Under the pieces are notes generated by a model, which had not been told where the DNA came from, did not search any database, and saw only the letters and a program-made list of their open reading frames with translations. A stretch of 64,000 nucleotides of DNA from JAKAWQ01 sp963745975 (GTDB lineage Bacteria > Pseudomonadota > Alphaproteobacteria > Acetobacterales > Acetobacteraceae), in NCBI GenBank assembly GCA_963745975.1, contig CAVUZJ010000009.1:930001-994000 (forward strand), read 5' to 3'. This document shows positions 8,586-16,631 of this stretch, one piece after another. How positions within the stretch are numbered: position 1 is the stretch's first letter; every line of letters begins with the position of its first letter. The position numbers and the translations under genes are program-made.

Positions 8586-10205
8586 CTACCAGGCGACGGC
8601 GATGCCGTCGAGGCGAGGATCGGAGGCGCCGCAGAGCGATTCGCCATCGATGGCGATGGCCTGGGCGCTGCCCTCGAAGGACCTCATGAAGTCGTGGGGC
8701 ACCATCCAGTCCGCGGGAACTTCTTCGCCCGTGACGACCTCGTGCCCGAGGGCTGCGAGTGCGGGGGCAAAGTTCGGATCCGCGTGCGGCTCGACGGAGA
8801 TGCGGCGACCATCGAGCGCGCGCACGCGCGGAGCGTCGATGGCCTCCTGGAGGTTCATTCCGCGATCGAGAATATTGACGAGGATCTGCACCTGCCCCTG
8901 CGGCTGCATATTGGCGCCCATGCAGCCGAAGCTCATCTCGAGCGAGCCGTCGGGTGCGAGCATCATGGAGGGAATGATCGTGTGGCGCACGCGCTTGCCG
9001 GGCGCGGCATGATTCGGGTGGGAGGCATCCATCTCGAAATCGGCGCCGCGGTTGTGCAGGATGATGCCGGTTCCGGGAACGATGATGCCGGAGCCGAACA
9101 CGTCGGAAATGCTCGTGATAAGGGAAACGGCATTGCGGTCGCGATCCACGGCCGTGAGGTAGGTCGTGTCGCCGTAGATCCGGCCCGCGGAAGGATTGTC
9201 GAGCGCGCGGTCCGGCCGGATCAGCCCGCGGCGCGCGGCGAGGTAGTCCGCGGAGAGGAGACGTTGCAGCGGTGTCTCGGCGAAGCGGGGATCGGCGACG
9301 TAGCGCGTTGCATCGGCAAAGCAGAGCTTGATCGCCTCGAGGATCAGATGGTTGGCCTCGGCCTCGTTCTTGCTGAAGAGGCTTGCCAGATCGAAGCCCT
9401 CGAGAATGCCCAAGGCCATCAGCGCCACGATGCCCTGGCCGTTCGGCGGGAGCTCGAGGATGGCGTGGCCGCGGTAATCGGCGCGAATCGGCTCGACCCA
9501 TTCGGCCTGCAATTGATCGAAGTCCTCGGCTTCGAGAGTGCCTCCCGCCGGTTGCAATGAAGCGAGGATGCGCTCGCGAACCTCGCCGGCGTAGAACGCG
9601 GCGCGGCCGCCTTTGCCGATCGCCCGCCAGGTGCGCGCGAGATCGATCTGGCGGAAAATCCCGCCGGCCTTTGGTGGCGCGCCGCCCGGCAGGTAGGGGC
9701 TCGCGTCGGGCGAGAAGCGCTGAAGCTTCGATGAGCCCCAGCGCCACGCCTGGCTTATCTTCGCGCCGACGCCGAAGCCCTCCTCGGCATAGGTCGCCGC
9801 GGGCTCGACGAGCGCGGCGAGCTCCATGGAGCCAAATCGCTCGTGCAGCGCAAGATAGGCATCGAGCGCGCCGGGGACGGTGACGGTGGCGGCGCCGGCT
9901 TTCGGCATCGCGGAAAAACCATCGGCACGAAGATTGTCGATGGTGAGGCGCGAACCCGAGCGGCCGCTGCCGTTGAGGCCGAAGCACGCGCCGTTCCAGT
10001 GCACGAGGATCATGGAGTCGCCGCCGAGCCCGTTCATCATGGGCTCGGCGACGTTGACCATCGCGGCCATGGCAATTGCGGCGTCCGCGGCATTGCCTCC
10101 GGCCTTGAGGATGTCGCGGCCGATCGCAGCGGCGAGCGGCTGGCTGGAGCAAGCCATGCCGTTCCTGGCAAAGACCGGGGCACGGCGCTGATCGAAGGGT
10201 TTCAT
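8586..10205 (-). CDS. Gamma-glutamyltransferase family protein (Ntn hydrolase)
   Basis: This 539-aa protein is of the Ggt family: self-cleaving N-terminal nucleophile hydrolases that transfer or hydrolyse gamma-glutamyl groups, or act as cephalosporin or other acylases. The large subunit shows ILKAGGNAADAAIA, GLGGDSM and VPGALDA. The autocleavage site is GDTTYLTAVDRDRNAVS, giving a candidate catalytic threonine at about residue 347; the usual TTH is TTY here. GSGIIVPGTGIILHN follows as expected. No signal peptide is visible (MKPFDQRRAP start), so unlike E. coli Ggt it may be cytoplasmic, as many soil-bacterial paralogues are. It lies 47 nt downstream of the oxalate decarboxylase-like gene on the same strand. 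Confidence 0.87.
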   Translation of the reverse strand: MKPFDQRRAPVFARNGMACSSQPLAAAIGRDILKAGGNAADAAIAMAAMVNVAEPMMNGLGGDSMILVHWNGACFGLNGSGRSGSRLTIDNLRADGFSAMPKAGAATVTVPGALDAYLALHERFGSMELAALVEPAATYAEEGFGVGAKISQAWRWGSSKLQRFSPDASPYLPGGAPPKAGGIFRQIDLARTWRAIGKGGRAAFYAGEVRERILASLQPAGGTLEAEDFDQLQAEWVEPIRADYRGHAILELPPNGQGIVALMALGILEGFDLASLFSKNEAEANHLILEAIKLCFADATRYVADPRFAETPLQRLLSADYLAARRGLIRPDRALDNPSAGRIYGDTTYLTAVDRDRNAVSLITSISDVFGSGIIVPGTGIILHNRGADFEMDASHPNHAAPGKRVRHTIIPSMMLAPDGSLEMSFGCMGANMQPQGQVQILVNILDRGMNLQEAIDAPRVRALDGRRISVEPHADPNFAPALAALGHEVVTGEEVPADWMVPHDFMRSFEGSAQAIAIDGESLCGASDPRLDGIAVAW

Positions 10206-10252
10206 GCTCGGGCCAGGACCAGGTTGTGGGATCGGCGGGCGCGGCGATGCGG

Positions 10253-11359
10253 CTATTTCGTAAGAAACACGTCCTTGTGCGGAAATTTATCGAAGAGCGC
10301 GGGATCTTGGGAAAAGTTGGTGGCGAGGATGTCGAGCGGGTTCCCGGCGATCCACTGGGAGAGGTCGATGGTCTGATAGTGGCCGCTGTTGAAGACGATG
10401 AGGATGCGCGCCCTTCCGGATCCGACGTTCTCGATCGAGTGACCGAAGCCCTGCGGGATGTAGCCGACATCTCCCGTGGCGAGGGTCTCCTCGCGCCAGC
10501 GCCCGTGGGAGCCGAAGAGGGTCACCCTGAGATCGCCGCCCAGCACGTATTGCCACTCGGCGGCGTTCGGATGCCAATGGAGCTCGCGGAGCGCGCCCGG
10601 CTCCATGTCCAGGACGACGCCCGTCATCGTCGTGGAAATGGGGAACTGCGAGCCGTCCACGCGCCATTCGAGCCCGCCCTTGAAGGTCTCGTACGGCTTC
10701 TGGGAGAGGAGGCTGTATTTGTGCGTGAGCGGCGGCGGCTTCCAGCCTTGCAGGGGAGCGGAGGAGATCGCGGGCGGGATGCGGCCCTTGGCGAAATAGA
10801 CCTCGTTCTTTGGAAAGTTCTCGAAAGTGGAGGCGGGCAAGCCGAAATTCTTGGCGAGCAGCTCCTTGGGCGCGTGGCCGATCCAGTCGGTGATGCTGAA
10901 GGTGCCGAACTCGGAGAAATATCCGTTGTCGAAGACGAGGATGAAGTGGCAGGGCGCCTCGCCCAAGGTCTCGATGACATGGCCGTGGCCGCGCGGGAAA
11001 TACCAGATATCGCCGGGCCCGAACTCGTTCGTCTCCGAGCAGCCGAGAGGGTCGATGACCGTGGTGCGCACCCGGCCCTCGGTGACGAAGGCCCACTCCG
11101 CCGCCGTCGCGTGCCAATGAAGCTCGCGCATCACGCCGGGCTCCATGCGCATCGAGACGCCGGCAAGGGCCTTAGAGATCGGCAGTTGAACGACGGTCGC
11201 CTCCTTGCCGAAGCTGACGCCCATCACGCGGCCCTCGGACTCCTCCAAGGCGAACTTGAAGGTTGGAAGCTCCGTGCCGGACGTTACGGGATCCGGCACA
11301 TTGTTCTGGAAGCTGTTATCGCCGCCCTCGGAACTGATGGGGATGGTGGATGAGAACAT
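10253..11359 (-). CDS. Bicupin oxalate decarboxylase-like protein
   Basis: This is a 368-aa two-cupin protein. I chose the ATG at 11359 because GAGGAGG precedes it at good spacing. Each cupin carries the Mn ligands: H81, H83, E88 and H127 in the first (ELHWHATAAEW, GHGHVIE), and H261, H263, E268 and H307 in the second (ELHWHPNAAEW, GFGHSIEN). The lid of the first site reads SEFGT (149-153) where Bacillus OxdC has SENST; the glutamate that makes it a decarboxylase is kept. It probably converts oxalate to formate and CO2. No signal peptide is evident, so it is likely cytoplasmic. A 47-nt gap separates it from the Ggt gene. Confidence 0.87.
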   Translation of the reverse strand: MFSSTIPISSEGGDNSFQNNVPDPVTSGTELPTFKFALEESEGRVMGVSFGKEATVVQLPISKALAGVSMRMEPGVMRELHWHATAAEWAFVTEGRVRTTVIDPLGCSETNEFGPGDIWYFPRGHGHVIETLGEAPCHFILVFDNGYFSEFGTFSITDWIGHAPKELLAKNFGLPASTFENFPKNEVYFAKGRIPPAISSAPLQGWKPPPLTHKYSLLSQKPYETFKGGLEWRVDGSQFPISTTMTGVVLDMEPGALRELHWHPNAAEWQYVLGGDLRVTLFGSHGRWREETLATGDVGYIPQGFGHSIENVGSGRARILIVFNSGHYQTIDLSQWIAGNPLDILATNFSQDPALFDKFPHKDVFLTK

Positions 11360-11611
11360 AAGAGCCTCCTCTCGGGCGTCGCGTGGCGCACCTTGCAAGC
11401 AGCGGAATCGTGGCCGCGTCTCTCTCTGCCATGGCCCCACCTTTTTGGCTACCCCATCGAAACGAGTGGCGTACGGCGACTTGCGCCGGAGGCTCGCGAG
11501 GCGAGCCGCGGATGTTCGAAGCGGCGCGCAAATCAAAAGTTTCGTTCCAAAAGCCAGGCCGTTGGGAACGACGCGCTTTTCGGTCGCAGAAATTCGGTGC
11601 ACAGTTATCCC
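11360..11611. promoter_or_regulatory. Upstream region of the oxalate decarboxylase gene, no gene seen
   Basis: No supported coding sequence lies between the start of the minus-strand bicupin gene and the recombinase remnant. The stretch nearest the gene holds its Shine-Dalgarno sequence and presumably its promoter; I could not fix -35/-10 boxes with confidence. Confidence 0.4.
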
Positions 11612-12083
11612 GTGATCTGCGGCTGCGCCCGCGTCTCGACCGGCGGCCAGAGCGTGGACGCCCAGATCCGGGCGCTCCGCGCCGCCGGCGGCCGCCGGGG
11701 TCCCCGCGAAACCGCGAGCGGGGCCAAGACCGGGGGCCGCCAGGTCCGCGGCGTGCTCGCCCAGCTCTCCAGTGGCGACGCGCTCATGGCGAGGAGGCTT
11801 GACCGTCTCGCCCGCCCCGCGACCCCTTGAACACCGTCGCCGCGATTGCCGACCGGAAGGCCGGCTTCCGATCTTTCGGTGACACCTGGGCCGACGCCGC
11901 GACCCCCTACGCCCGGCTGATGCTCGCCGGCGGGCCGTCGCCCGTGGCGTCAGGTTCGGCCCCACGCCGAAGCTGACACTCCGTCAGCAGCAGGGGGCGA
12001 CCCGGCGCCGCGAGCGGCGCGGGGAAACGTTGCGGGGGAATCGCCCGCAGCCGCAACGCCAGCTACAGCACCATTTCAAGGTT
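11612..12083 (+). pseudogene. Decayed serine recombinase (resolvase/invertase)
   Basis: The N-terminal resolvase signature is readable from GTG 11612: VICGCARVSTGGQSVDAQIR, followed by ETASGAKTG and LMARRLDRLAR. The frame then breaks near 11820. A second frame gives LNTVAAIADRKAGFRSF and a third FGPTPKLTLRQQQ, the region that in intact proteins is the hinge and HTH domain (GRPPKLT...). So at least two frameshifts have destroyed the gene. The YARVST-type motif has Cys where the active proteins have Tyr (GCARVST), but the catalytic Ser is retained. It marks the left side of a foreign patch that continues to about 14.5 kb. Confidence 0.75.
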
Positions 12084-12178
12084 GACGATGTGGGGATAGG
12101 CTGCGGTCGGATCCGAACTGGGTAACGCCAACGGGGCTTGGGCGCGCAGGTTAAGCCCAAAATGAGTCACATCATCAC

Positions 12179-12886
12179 ATGACACAGAGCATCAGCGACT
12201 CGATACGTTCAGCGGTCGAACAACACTACTCCAAATCCGATGGGGTGCTGTTGCTTGCCGACCTTGGCAACACGCTGCGGGAGAATGGTTCCTGGCCTCC
12301 TCCGGACGATCAGCGACCGCTCGCCAAGTTTGTAGAGGAACTGGCTCCTGAGATCGTCCTCATCCGGGACCCCGAAGTAGTAGCATACGTTGCTGTGGTG
12401 CCCGCTGGCAAAGAACAACTTGTGAAGGACACAATTGAAAGGCGACGGAAGACACATCTTCTCGGAAAACTACCGAGGCCAGTCCTATTGGCCTTCTGCC
12501 TCAAGACGGACCAGCAAGCTGTTTATGTCCGGACGACCGCACCATACCGCTATCACATCGGAGAGACCGCAGAGGCCGGATTCGTTGTTGTGGAGGAGCG
12601 CTACCGATTGCCCGGTCTATACATCAGCGATCCGCGGTCTTTGTCGGTATCGGACGCAATTGCCTTGGTTGAAAAGATAGAAGACTGGGCTACACAGCAT
12701 AACATTCCGTTAGAAAGATTCTACACAGACGGCAAAGCCAGATTGGAGGCCGTAGCTCCTGTCGTCGCAACACCGAAAAAGGATACGAATGCGCTTGAGC
12801 GCCTCTATGCGGCGCAACCGCATGGCCTAGCGGCGCAGATGGTGATGCCGTTTGACATCGCTGTATATCTTAGCCGTCTGCCCTGA
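12179..12886 (+). CDS. Unknown protein with possible OST-HTH/LOTUS-like N-terminus
   Basis: This is a 235-aa protein of unrecognised family with visibly lower GC and more A/T-ending codons than its neighbours. Residues about 20-75 (GVLLLADLGNTLRENGSW then RPLAKFVEELAPEIVLIRD) resemble the winged-helix OST-HTH/LOTUS pattern of an LxxLGxxL helix followed by a KLxxFL-type helix; this is pattern-matching by eye. The rest is mixed alpha/beta without catalytic signatures. No signal peptide or membrane segment is seen. Its TGA overlaps the next gene's ATG as TGATG (12884-12888), so the two are translationally coupled. The position beside a dead recombinase suggests horizontal transfer; defence or regulatory function is conjecture. 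Confidence 0.75.
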   Translation: MTQSISDSIRSAVEQHYSKSDGVLLLADLGNTLRENGSWPPPDDQRPLAKFVEELAPEIVLIRDPEVVAYVAVVPAGKEQLVKDTIERRRKTHLLGKLPRPVLLAFCLKTDQQAVYVRTTAPYRYHIGETAEAGFVVVEERYRLPGLYISDPRSLSVSDAIALVEKIEDWATQHNIPLERFYTDGKARLEAVAPVVATPKKDTNALERLYAAQPHGLAAQMVMPFDIAVYLSRLP

Positions 12887-13869
12887 TGAGTCGAAGGCGA
12901 GTGAGACGTGTCCCGACTCCCGGAGCCGCGGCGCTGTTTGTTGTCGCTGGGCTTCCGCAAGCCCTGCGCGGCAGGGCGGAACCGATTCTCAACGAGCTTG
13001 TTTCAGGCGAGACTAGGGTTGTAGCGCTAGCCTCGGCCGAATCGGACGGCGTGCTTTACCCGGAGAAGCTCGTTTCTGCCATTGTTCTGGCACTCACTGG
13101 TTTCGTTATTCGACGGCGCACAAGAGGGCCGGAGAGCTCTCCCTCGCCTTCGTCAATCAGGCTGTTGTATGTTCCTGCGCCTGATGACTGGCGTTTGCTA
13201 CGGCGGCTCGATTTTGCGGTCCTTCCGGTTCCCCTTCGCGAACTCGCGGTACCAGATGCGAAGGGGCGGCAGCTCAGGCATTCAAGCGACGCACTCAAGG
13301 ATGCTGTCGTTAGGGTTGTGGATTCCGCTGGACCCGCTGGACGGGACCTAAGCCTCGTCAAGGAACGTATTAATCGGCTTGCTGATAGCGAGCCCTTTCT
13401 CCTTCCGCCGCGCAATTTCTATCTTGACCGGGAAGTGAGGGTTGACACCCTATTTCAGGCCTTCGTGCAAGGCGACCGCCCGTGGACAGACAGGGCGGCG
13501 GAGCTACGGACGCACCCATTCACAAGGGATAATTTACCTCGCCTGCCTAGGGATCAGACGCGGAGAGCTTTCCAGGACGAGCGTGGCCTGATCTTTCTTA
13601 CCGCTCACCGTAGCGCGTTTCATGGGGTCACACGGGAAGCGGAGGAGGCTGCGTCTGAGGGCGAGCGGCTATTTCGGCTGAAGGGGTTGTATCGCTTCGG
13701 TATGGCCTTACCTCAGGGTTTCCACCACGACGTGCAGCTCGAACACGAAAAATCCCTCGCAGAAGTTGAATTCGAGTGCGGCACGATGGGTCGGGTCCGT
13801 GGTCGCGATACGCATGCGAACATCTATGCAAATGATTTTGTGAGAATGAACGCTAAGACCGAAATATAA
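12886..13869 (+). CDS. Unknown protein, partner of the upstream gene
   Basis: This is a 327-aa protein of unrecognised family. It begins basic (MSRRRVRRVPTPG), then has an alpha/beta region (residues about 15-75), a stretch IRLLYVPAPDDWRLLRRLDF, and a C-terminal part with clustered histidines and acidic residues: GFHHDVQLEHEKSLAEVEFE (about 278-297). A His/Asp/Glu cluster of this type could bind metal, but I recognise no nuclease or hydrolase motif. Base composition matches the upstream gene and not the chromosome. The start is coupled to the preceding stop (TGATG). A hairpin terminator follows 2 nt after the stop, so the pair forms a closed two-gene unit. Confidence 0.75.
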   Translation: MSRRRVRRVPTPGAAALFVVAGLPQALRGRAEPILNELVSGETRVVALASAESDGVLYPEKLVSAIVLALTGFVIRRRTRGPESSPSPSSIRLLYVPAPDDWRLLRRLDFAVLPVPLRELAVPDAKGRQLRHSSDALKDAVVRVVDSAGPAGRDLSLVKERINRLADSEPFLLPPRNFYLDREVRVDTLFQAFVQGDRPWTDRAAELRTHPFTRDNLPRLPRDQTRRAFQDERGLIFLTAHRSAFHGVTREAEEAASEGERLFRLKGLYRFGMALPQGFHHDVQLEHEKSLAEVEFECGTMGRVRGRDTHANIYANDFVRMNAKTEI

Positions 13870-13871
13870 GT

Positions 13872-13908
13872 CGCCGCGGACTAACTGCTAACTGAGTTAG
13901 CCGCGGCG
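13872..13908 (+). terminator. Hairpin terminator of the unknown two-gene unit
   Basis: CGCCGCGG-A-CTAACT pairs with AGTTAGCCGCGGCG, a 14-bp stem with one bulged A and an 8-nt loop, starting 2 nt after the stop of the second gene. No strong T-run follows, so termination may be imperfect or Rho-assisted. Confidence 0.65.
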
Positions 13909-14208
13909 GTGTGTCTCATGCACTCTGCCTATCACCCACCAGCCGGTCAGTTGACCCTCTAACTGTCCCACGTCAGCCATAGCCGACCTAGGAGACCATC
14001 TGTGGTCGTCGGATCTCAGGGCCGAAGCCCCAGCGCTTTTCCCTAGCTGCGCGGCTCGGGTCTACGCGGTGTGCCCATAGGGGGCACGAGACGCCTGTAA
14101 ATATGAGGGCAGTAGACTTTCTGTCAATTCACAATGTGGGACGAGCAGACAAACCCCTAGCAACACCGTCGCCGGTAGGCTTCATCTTATATATAATAAC
14201 GTCCTTTA
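13909..14208. other. AT-rich intergenic stretch, no gene seen
   Basis: About 300 nt with no supported reading frame. The right part (around 14186-14220) is an almost pure A/T run of TATATA and TTATTATA type, strikingly unlike the rest of the window, and supports a foreign origin for this patch. In the minus direction it is also the tail of the decayed XRE reading frame. Confidence 0.5.
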
Positions 14209-14499
14209 TTATATACATATAGCCAAGCGGGATCGGCGCCCCGGGACGGCGGCGGACGCCGTCGCGGATGAATTCGGCGTCGGCCTCTCTTCGAGCACGG
14301 AGCGGACGCCGGCGAGGGTAGCAGGCGCTATCCGCTCAGGCCCTTGGTCCGTTTCCGGCCGGCGGATGGTGGCCACCGAAACCTTCGCGCGCTCGGCCAA
14401 CTCGGACTGTTCGAGGCGCAACAGAGCGCGCGCCGCGCGGATCTGGACCGGGGGTGAACTCCGCGATCTATAGGTATCGCGAGGAGGGTTCCCGCTCAA
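14209..14499 (-). pseudogene. Decayed XRE-family HTH regulator
   Basis: The helix-turn-helix core is clear on the minus strand: IRAARALLRLEQSELAERAK followed by VSVATIRRPE, the standard XRE pattern in alphaproteobacterial regulators. After LEE the annotated frame turns to nonsense, while the neighbouring frame reads ADAEFIRDGVRRRPGA, the usual C-terminal continuation (compare EAGVEFI in relatives). A frameshift therefore lies near 14290. No convincing start codon or Shine-Dalgarno sequence exists; the only in-frame candidate is a TTG at 14499. I treat it as a remnant forming the right end of the foreign patch. Confidence 0.6.
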
Positions 14500-14527
14500 G
14501 CGGTCGACCGTCCCGCTCCTGGGGGGC

Positions 14528-15595
14528 TCAGGCCGGGCGGTAGCGCCGCATCACGTTCGTGAGGGCTTCGAGAGGAAGCGCGTACGCCGCGCGGCCGGCG
14601 CGGCCGGTCATCGTTTCGGCGGCGATGAGCGCGTTGAGGATCGCCTCCTCGGTTGCCTCGGCGGCGGCCAGGAAGAGCGGCGTCATGCGGGCGGGGGCGA
14701 GCATGCGGACGGAGGCGAGGGCCTCGCCTTCGCGAAGATGGTTCGCGGTGGAGAAGGCAAGGAAGATGTCGCCACTGCCGTTGGCGCCGAAACCGCCCGC
14801 CCAGGCCAGGCCCGTCGCGGCGCGGCGGGCGAGGCGCCGGCACTGGATGGGCAGCAGCGGCGCATCGGTCGCGAGCACGACGATGATCGAGCCCGCCTCG
14901 CCGGCGGCGCGGTGGGAGGGAACGACGGAAAAACCGATCTCGCGCCCTACCGGCACGCCGTCCACCCGAAGCATCTCGCGCGCGCCGTAATTGGCCTGCA
15001 CGAGCGCGCCGACGACGAAGCTTTCGCCCTCCGTGCTCGCGACGCGCGAGGCCGTGCCGGTGCCGCCCTTGAACTCGTGGCAGATCATGCCGGTGCCGCC
15101 GCCGACATTGCCCTCCGCGGGCGGGCCGGAGGTGGCCGCGTCGAGGGCGGCGAAGGCGTGCTCGGCCGTGATGGGAAATGTCTCGCTTTCGCTCAGCCAT
15201 CCGTCATAGGTCTCGGCGACGACCGGGAGGTGGAACGGCTGCGGCGCGCCCTCGCGGACGGCGAGCGCGCAAATCGCGTCGCGCACCGCGCCGACGGAGA
15301 AAGTGTTGGTGATGGCGATCGGCGCGGCGAGGATGCCCTGCTCGGCGAGCCAGGGCAGGCCGGTCATCTCGCCATTGCCGTTGAAGGAATGAAAGCCGGC
15401 GAAGACGGCGTCGGTCCAGATCGCCTCGTGCCGCGGCCAGATCGCCGTGACGCCGGTCCGGACGATCGCGGGCTCGTCGCGGATCAGGGTCGCGTAGCCG
15501 ACCGCGACGCCCGCGACATCGGTGATCGCGTTCCATCGCCCGGTGGGCAGCACGCCCGATGAGAGGCCGAGATCGCGCAGGCGTCCGCGCGGCAT
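14528..15595 (-). CDS. P1-family (DmpA/BapA-type) aminopeptidase
   Basis: This is a 355-aa Ntn-type self-processing peptidase of the P1 family, which release N-terminal residues (D-amino acids, beta-alanine) from peptides. It starts with the family-typical RLRDLGLSSGVLPTGRWNAI. The autoproteolytic site should lie in NGSGDIFLAFST (about residue 280), where the serine of GSGD becomes the nucleophile after cleavage; an upstream GNVGGGTGM motif is also standard. No signal peptide is seen. It lies 17 nt downstream of the DUF2950 gene on the same strand and may be co-transcribed with the DUF2950/DUF3300 pair. Confidence 0.88.
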   Translation of the reverse strand: MPRGRLRDLGLSSGVLPTGRWNAITDVAGVAVGYATLIRDEPAIVRTGVTAIWPRHEAIWTDAVFAGFHSFNGNGEMTGLPWLAEQGILAAPIAITNTFSVGAVRDAICALAVREGAPQPFHLPVVAETYDGWLSESETFPITAEHAFAALDAATSGPPAEGNVGGGTGMICHEFKGGTGTASRVASTEGESFVVGALVQANYGAREMLRVDGVPVGREIGFSVVPSHRAAGEAGSIIVVLATDAPLLPIQCRRLARRAATGLAWAGGFGANGSGDIFLAFSTANHLREGEALASVRMLAPARMTPLFLAAAEATEEAILNALIAAETMTGRAGRAAYALPLEALTNVMRRYRPA

Positions 15596-15612
15596 CGGGT
15601 GCGGGTCCGCGG

Positions 15613-16602
15613 TCAGTGGCCGACGAGCTCGACGCGCGCCCAGGTGAAGTCGGGGTCGAAGAGGGTCATGGAAGAGGCGAGCGCGGCGGTGCGGGGGCCG
15701 AGGTTCTTCTGGAAGACCACGCCGTCCTCGCCGACGACGAAGCTCATGATGCCCGACGAGCCGTAGGAGGCGGGCCAGGCGACGAAGGCGAAGCCGCCGG
15801 TCATTTTCCCGTTCACCACGAAGTTCTTCGCCCCGCCGGGGGCATTGGGCCCGCGCGCCTTGAGGATGCGGAAGAAATAGCCCTGGTAGGGCGTGGGCTT
15901 GCCGGCCGCGAGCTCGCCCGGATAGCCCTGGGTCTCGGCCGTGGCGACGAGGGGGCCGAGCGGGCTCTCCGCGGCGTCCGCCGAGGCTACCCAATAGAGG
16001 CCGTTCTTCTGACCGGGCGTGCTGACGAACCGCTCGGCGAACGTGGCCGCGCCCTCGTTTCCGGTCAGCTTGAAATAGGCCCACTGGGCATCGACGCAGG
16101 CGAGCAGCGTGCGGATGGCCTCGATCTCGTTGCGGCCGATCCGCCGGTCCACCAGCTCCTGCGCCCCGGCCGCGGCGTCGAAGCGCCACCGCCCGCTCGT
16201 CTCGACGATCGGGATCGGGAGCTGCCAATCGTTCGGGCCGACCTGGAGCATCGTTTCCCCGGCGCTGCCGGGAACGAGCGCATGGTGCTCGGCGTAGGAG
16301 GCGAGGAAGCGCTTGGCGGCGTCGGCATCGGCGTAAGCGTCGCCCGAGGAGACGAGCTTCTCGCTGCCCGGGCCGAGCACGACGTAGATCTGCTGCGGGA
16401 CATTGGCCTGCACGGCCGCGACGAGCGCCGCGACCGCCTGTTCGGGCGTGGCGAAGGTCTCCTGCGGCGCGGAGGCTTGGATGGGCGCGGGCTTCGCGGC
16501 GGTTTGCGCGTGCGCGGGCGCGGCGAGGACGACAGGCGCGAGCAGCGCCGCGAGCGCGAGGCGAGGAAGGAGGCGGGCGAGGGGCCCTGCGCTGATCCTC
16601 AT
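15613..16602 (-). CDS. DUF2950 family periplasmic protein
   Basis: This is a 329-aa exported protein. The ATG at 16602 is preceded by GGGAGGA, and the leader ends in VVLAAPAHAQ, a signal peptidase I site. The mature part has the DUF2950 landmarks: ATPEQAVAALVAAVQAN near the N-terminus, then GWRFDAAAG-like GRWRFDAAAGAQELVDRRIG, and C-terminal GGKMTGGFAFVAWP-type sequence ending SMTLFDPD. The function of DUF2950 is not known. It lies directly downstream of a DUF3300 gene; these two families commonly occur together in proteobacteria, so they probably act jointly in the envelope. Confidence 0.88.
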   Translation of the reverse strand: MRISAGPLARLLPRLALAALLAPVVLAAPAHAQTAAKPAPIQASAPQETFATPEQAVAALVAAVQANVPQQIYVVLGPGSEKLVSSGDAYADADAAKRFLASYAEHHALVPGSAGETMLQVGPNDWQLPIPIVETSGRWRFDAAAGAQELVDRRIGRNEIEAIRTLLACVDAQWAYFKLTGNEGAATFAERFVSTPGQKNGLYWVASADAAESPLGPLVATAETQGYPGELAAGKPTPYQGYFFRILKARGPNAPGGAKNFVVNGKMTGGFAFVAWPASYGSSGIMSFVVGEDGVVFQKNLGPRTAALASSMTLFDPDFTWARVELVGH

Positions 16603-16631
16603 GCGGGTCCTCCCTTCATCGATGCTCCCTC

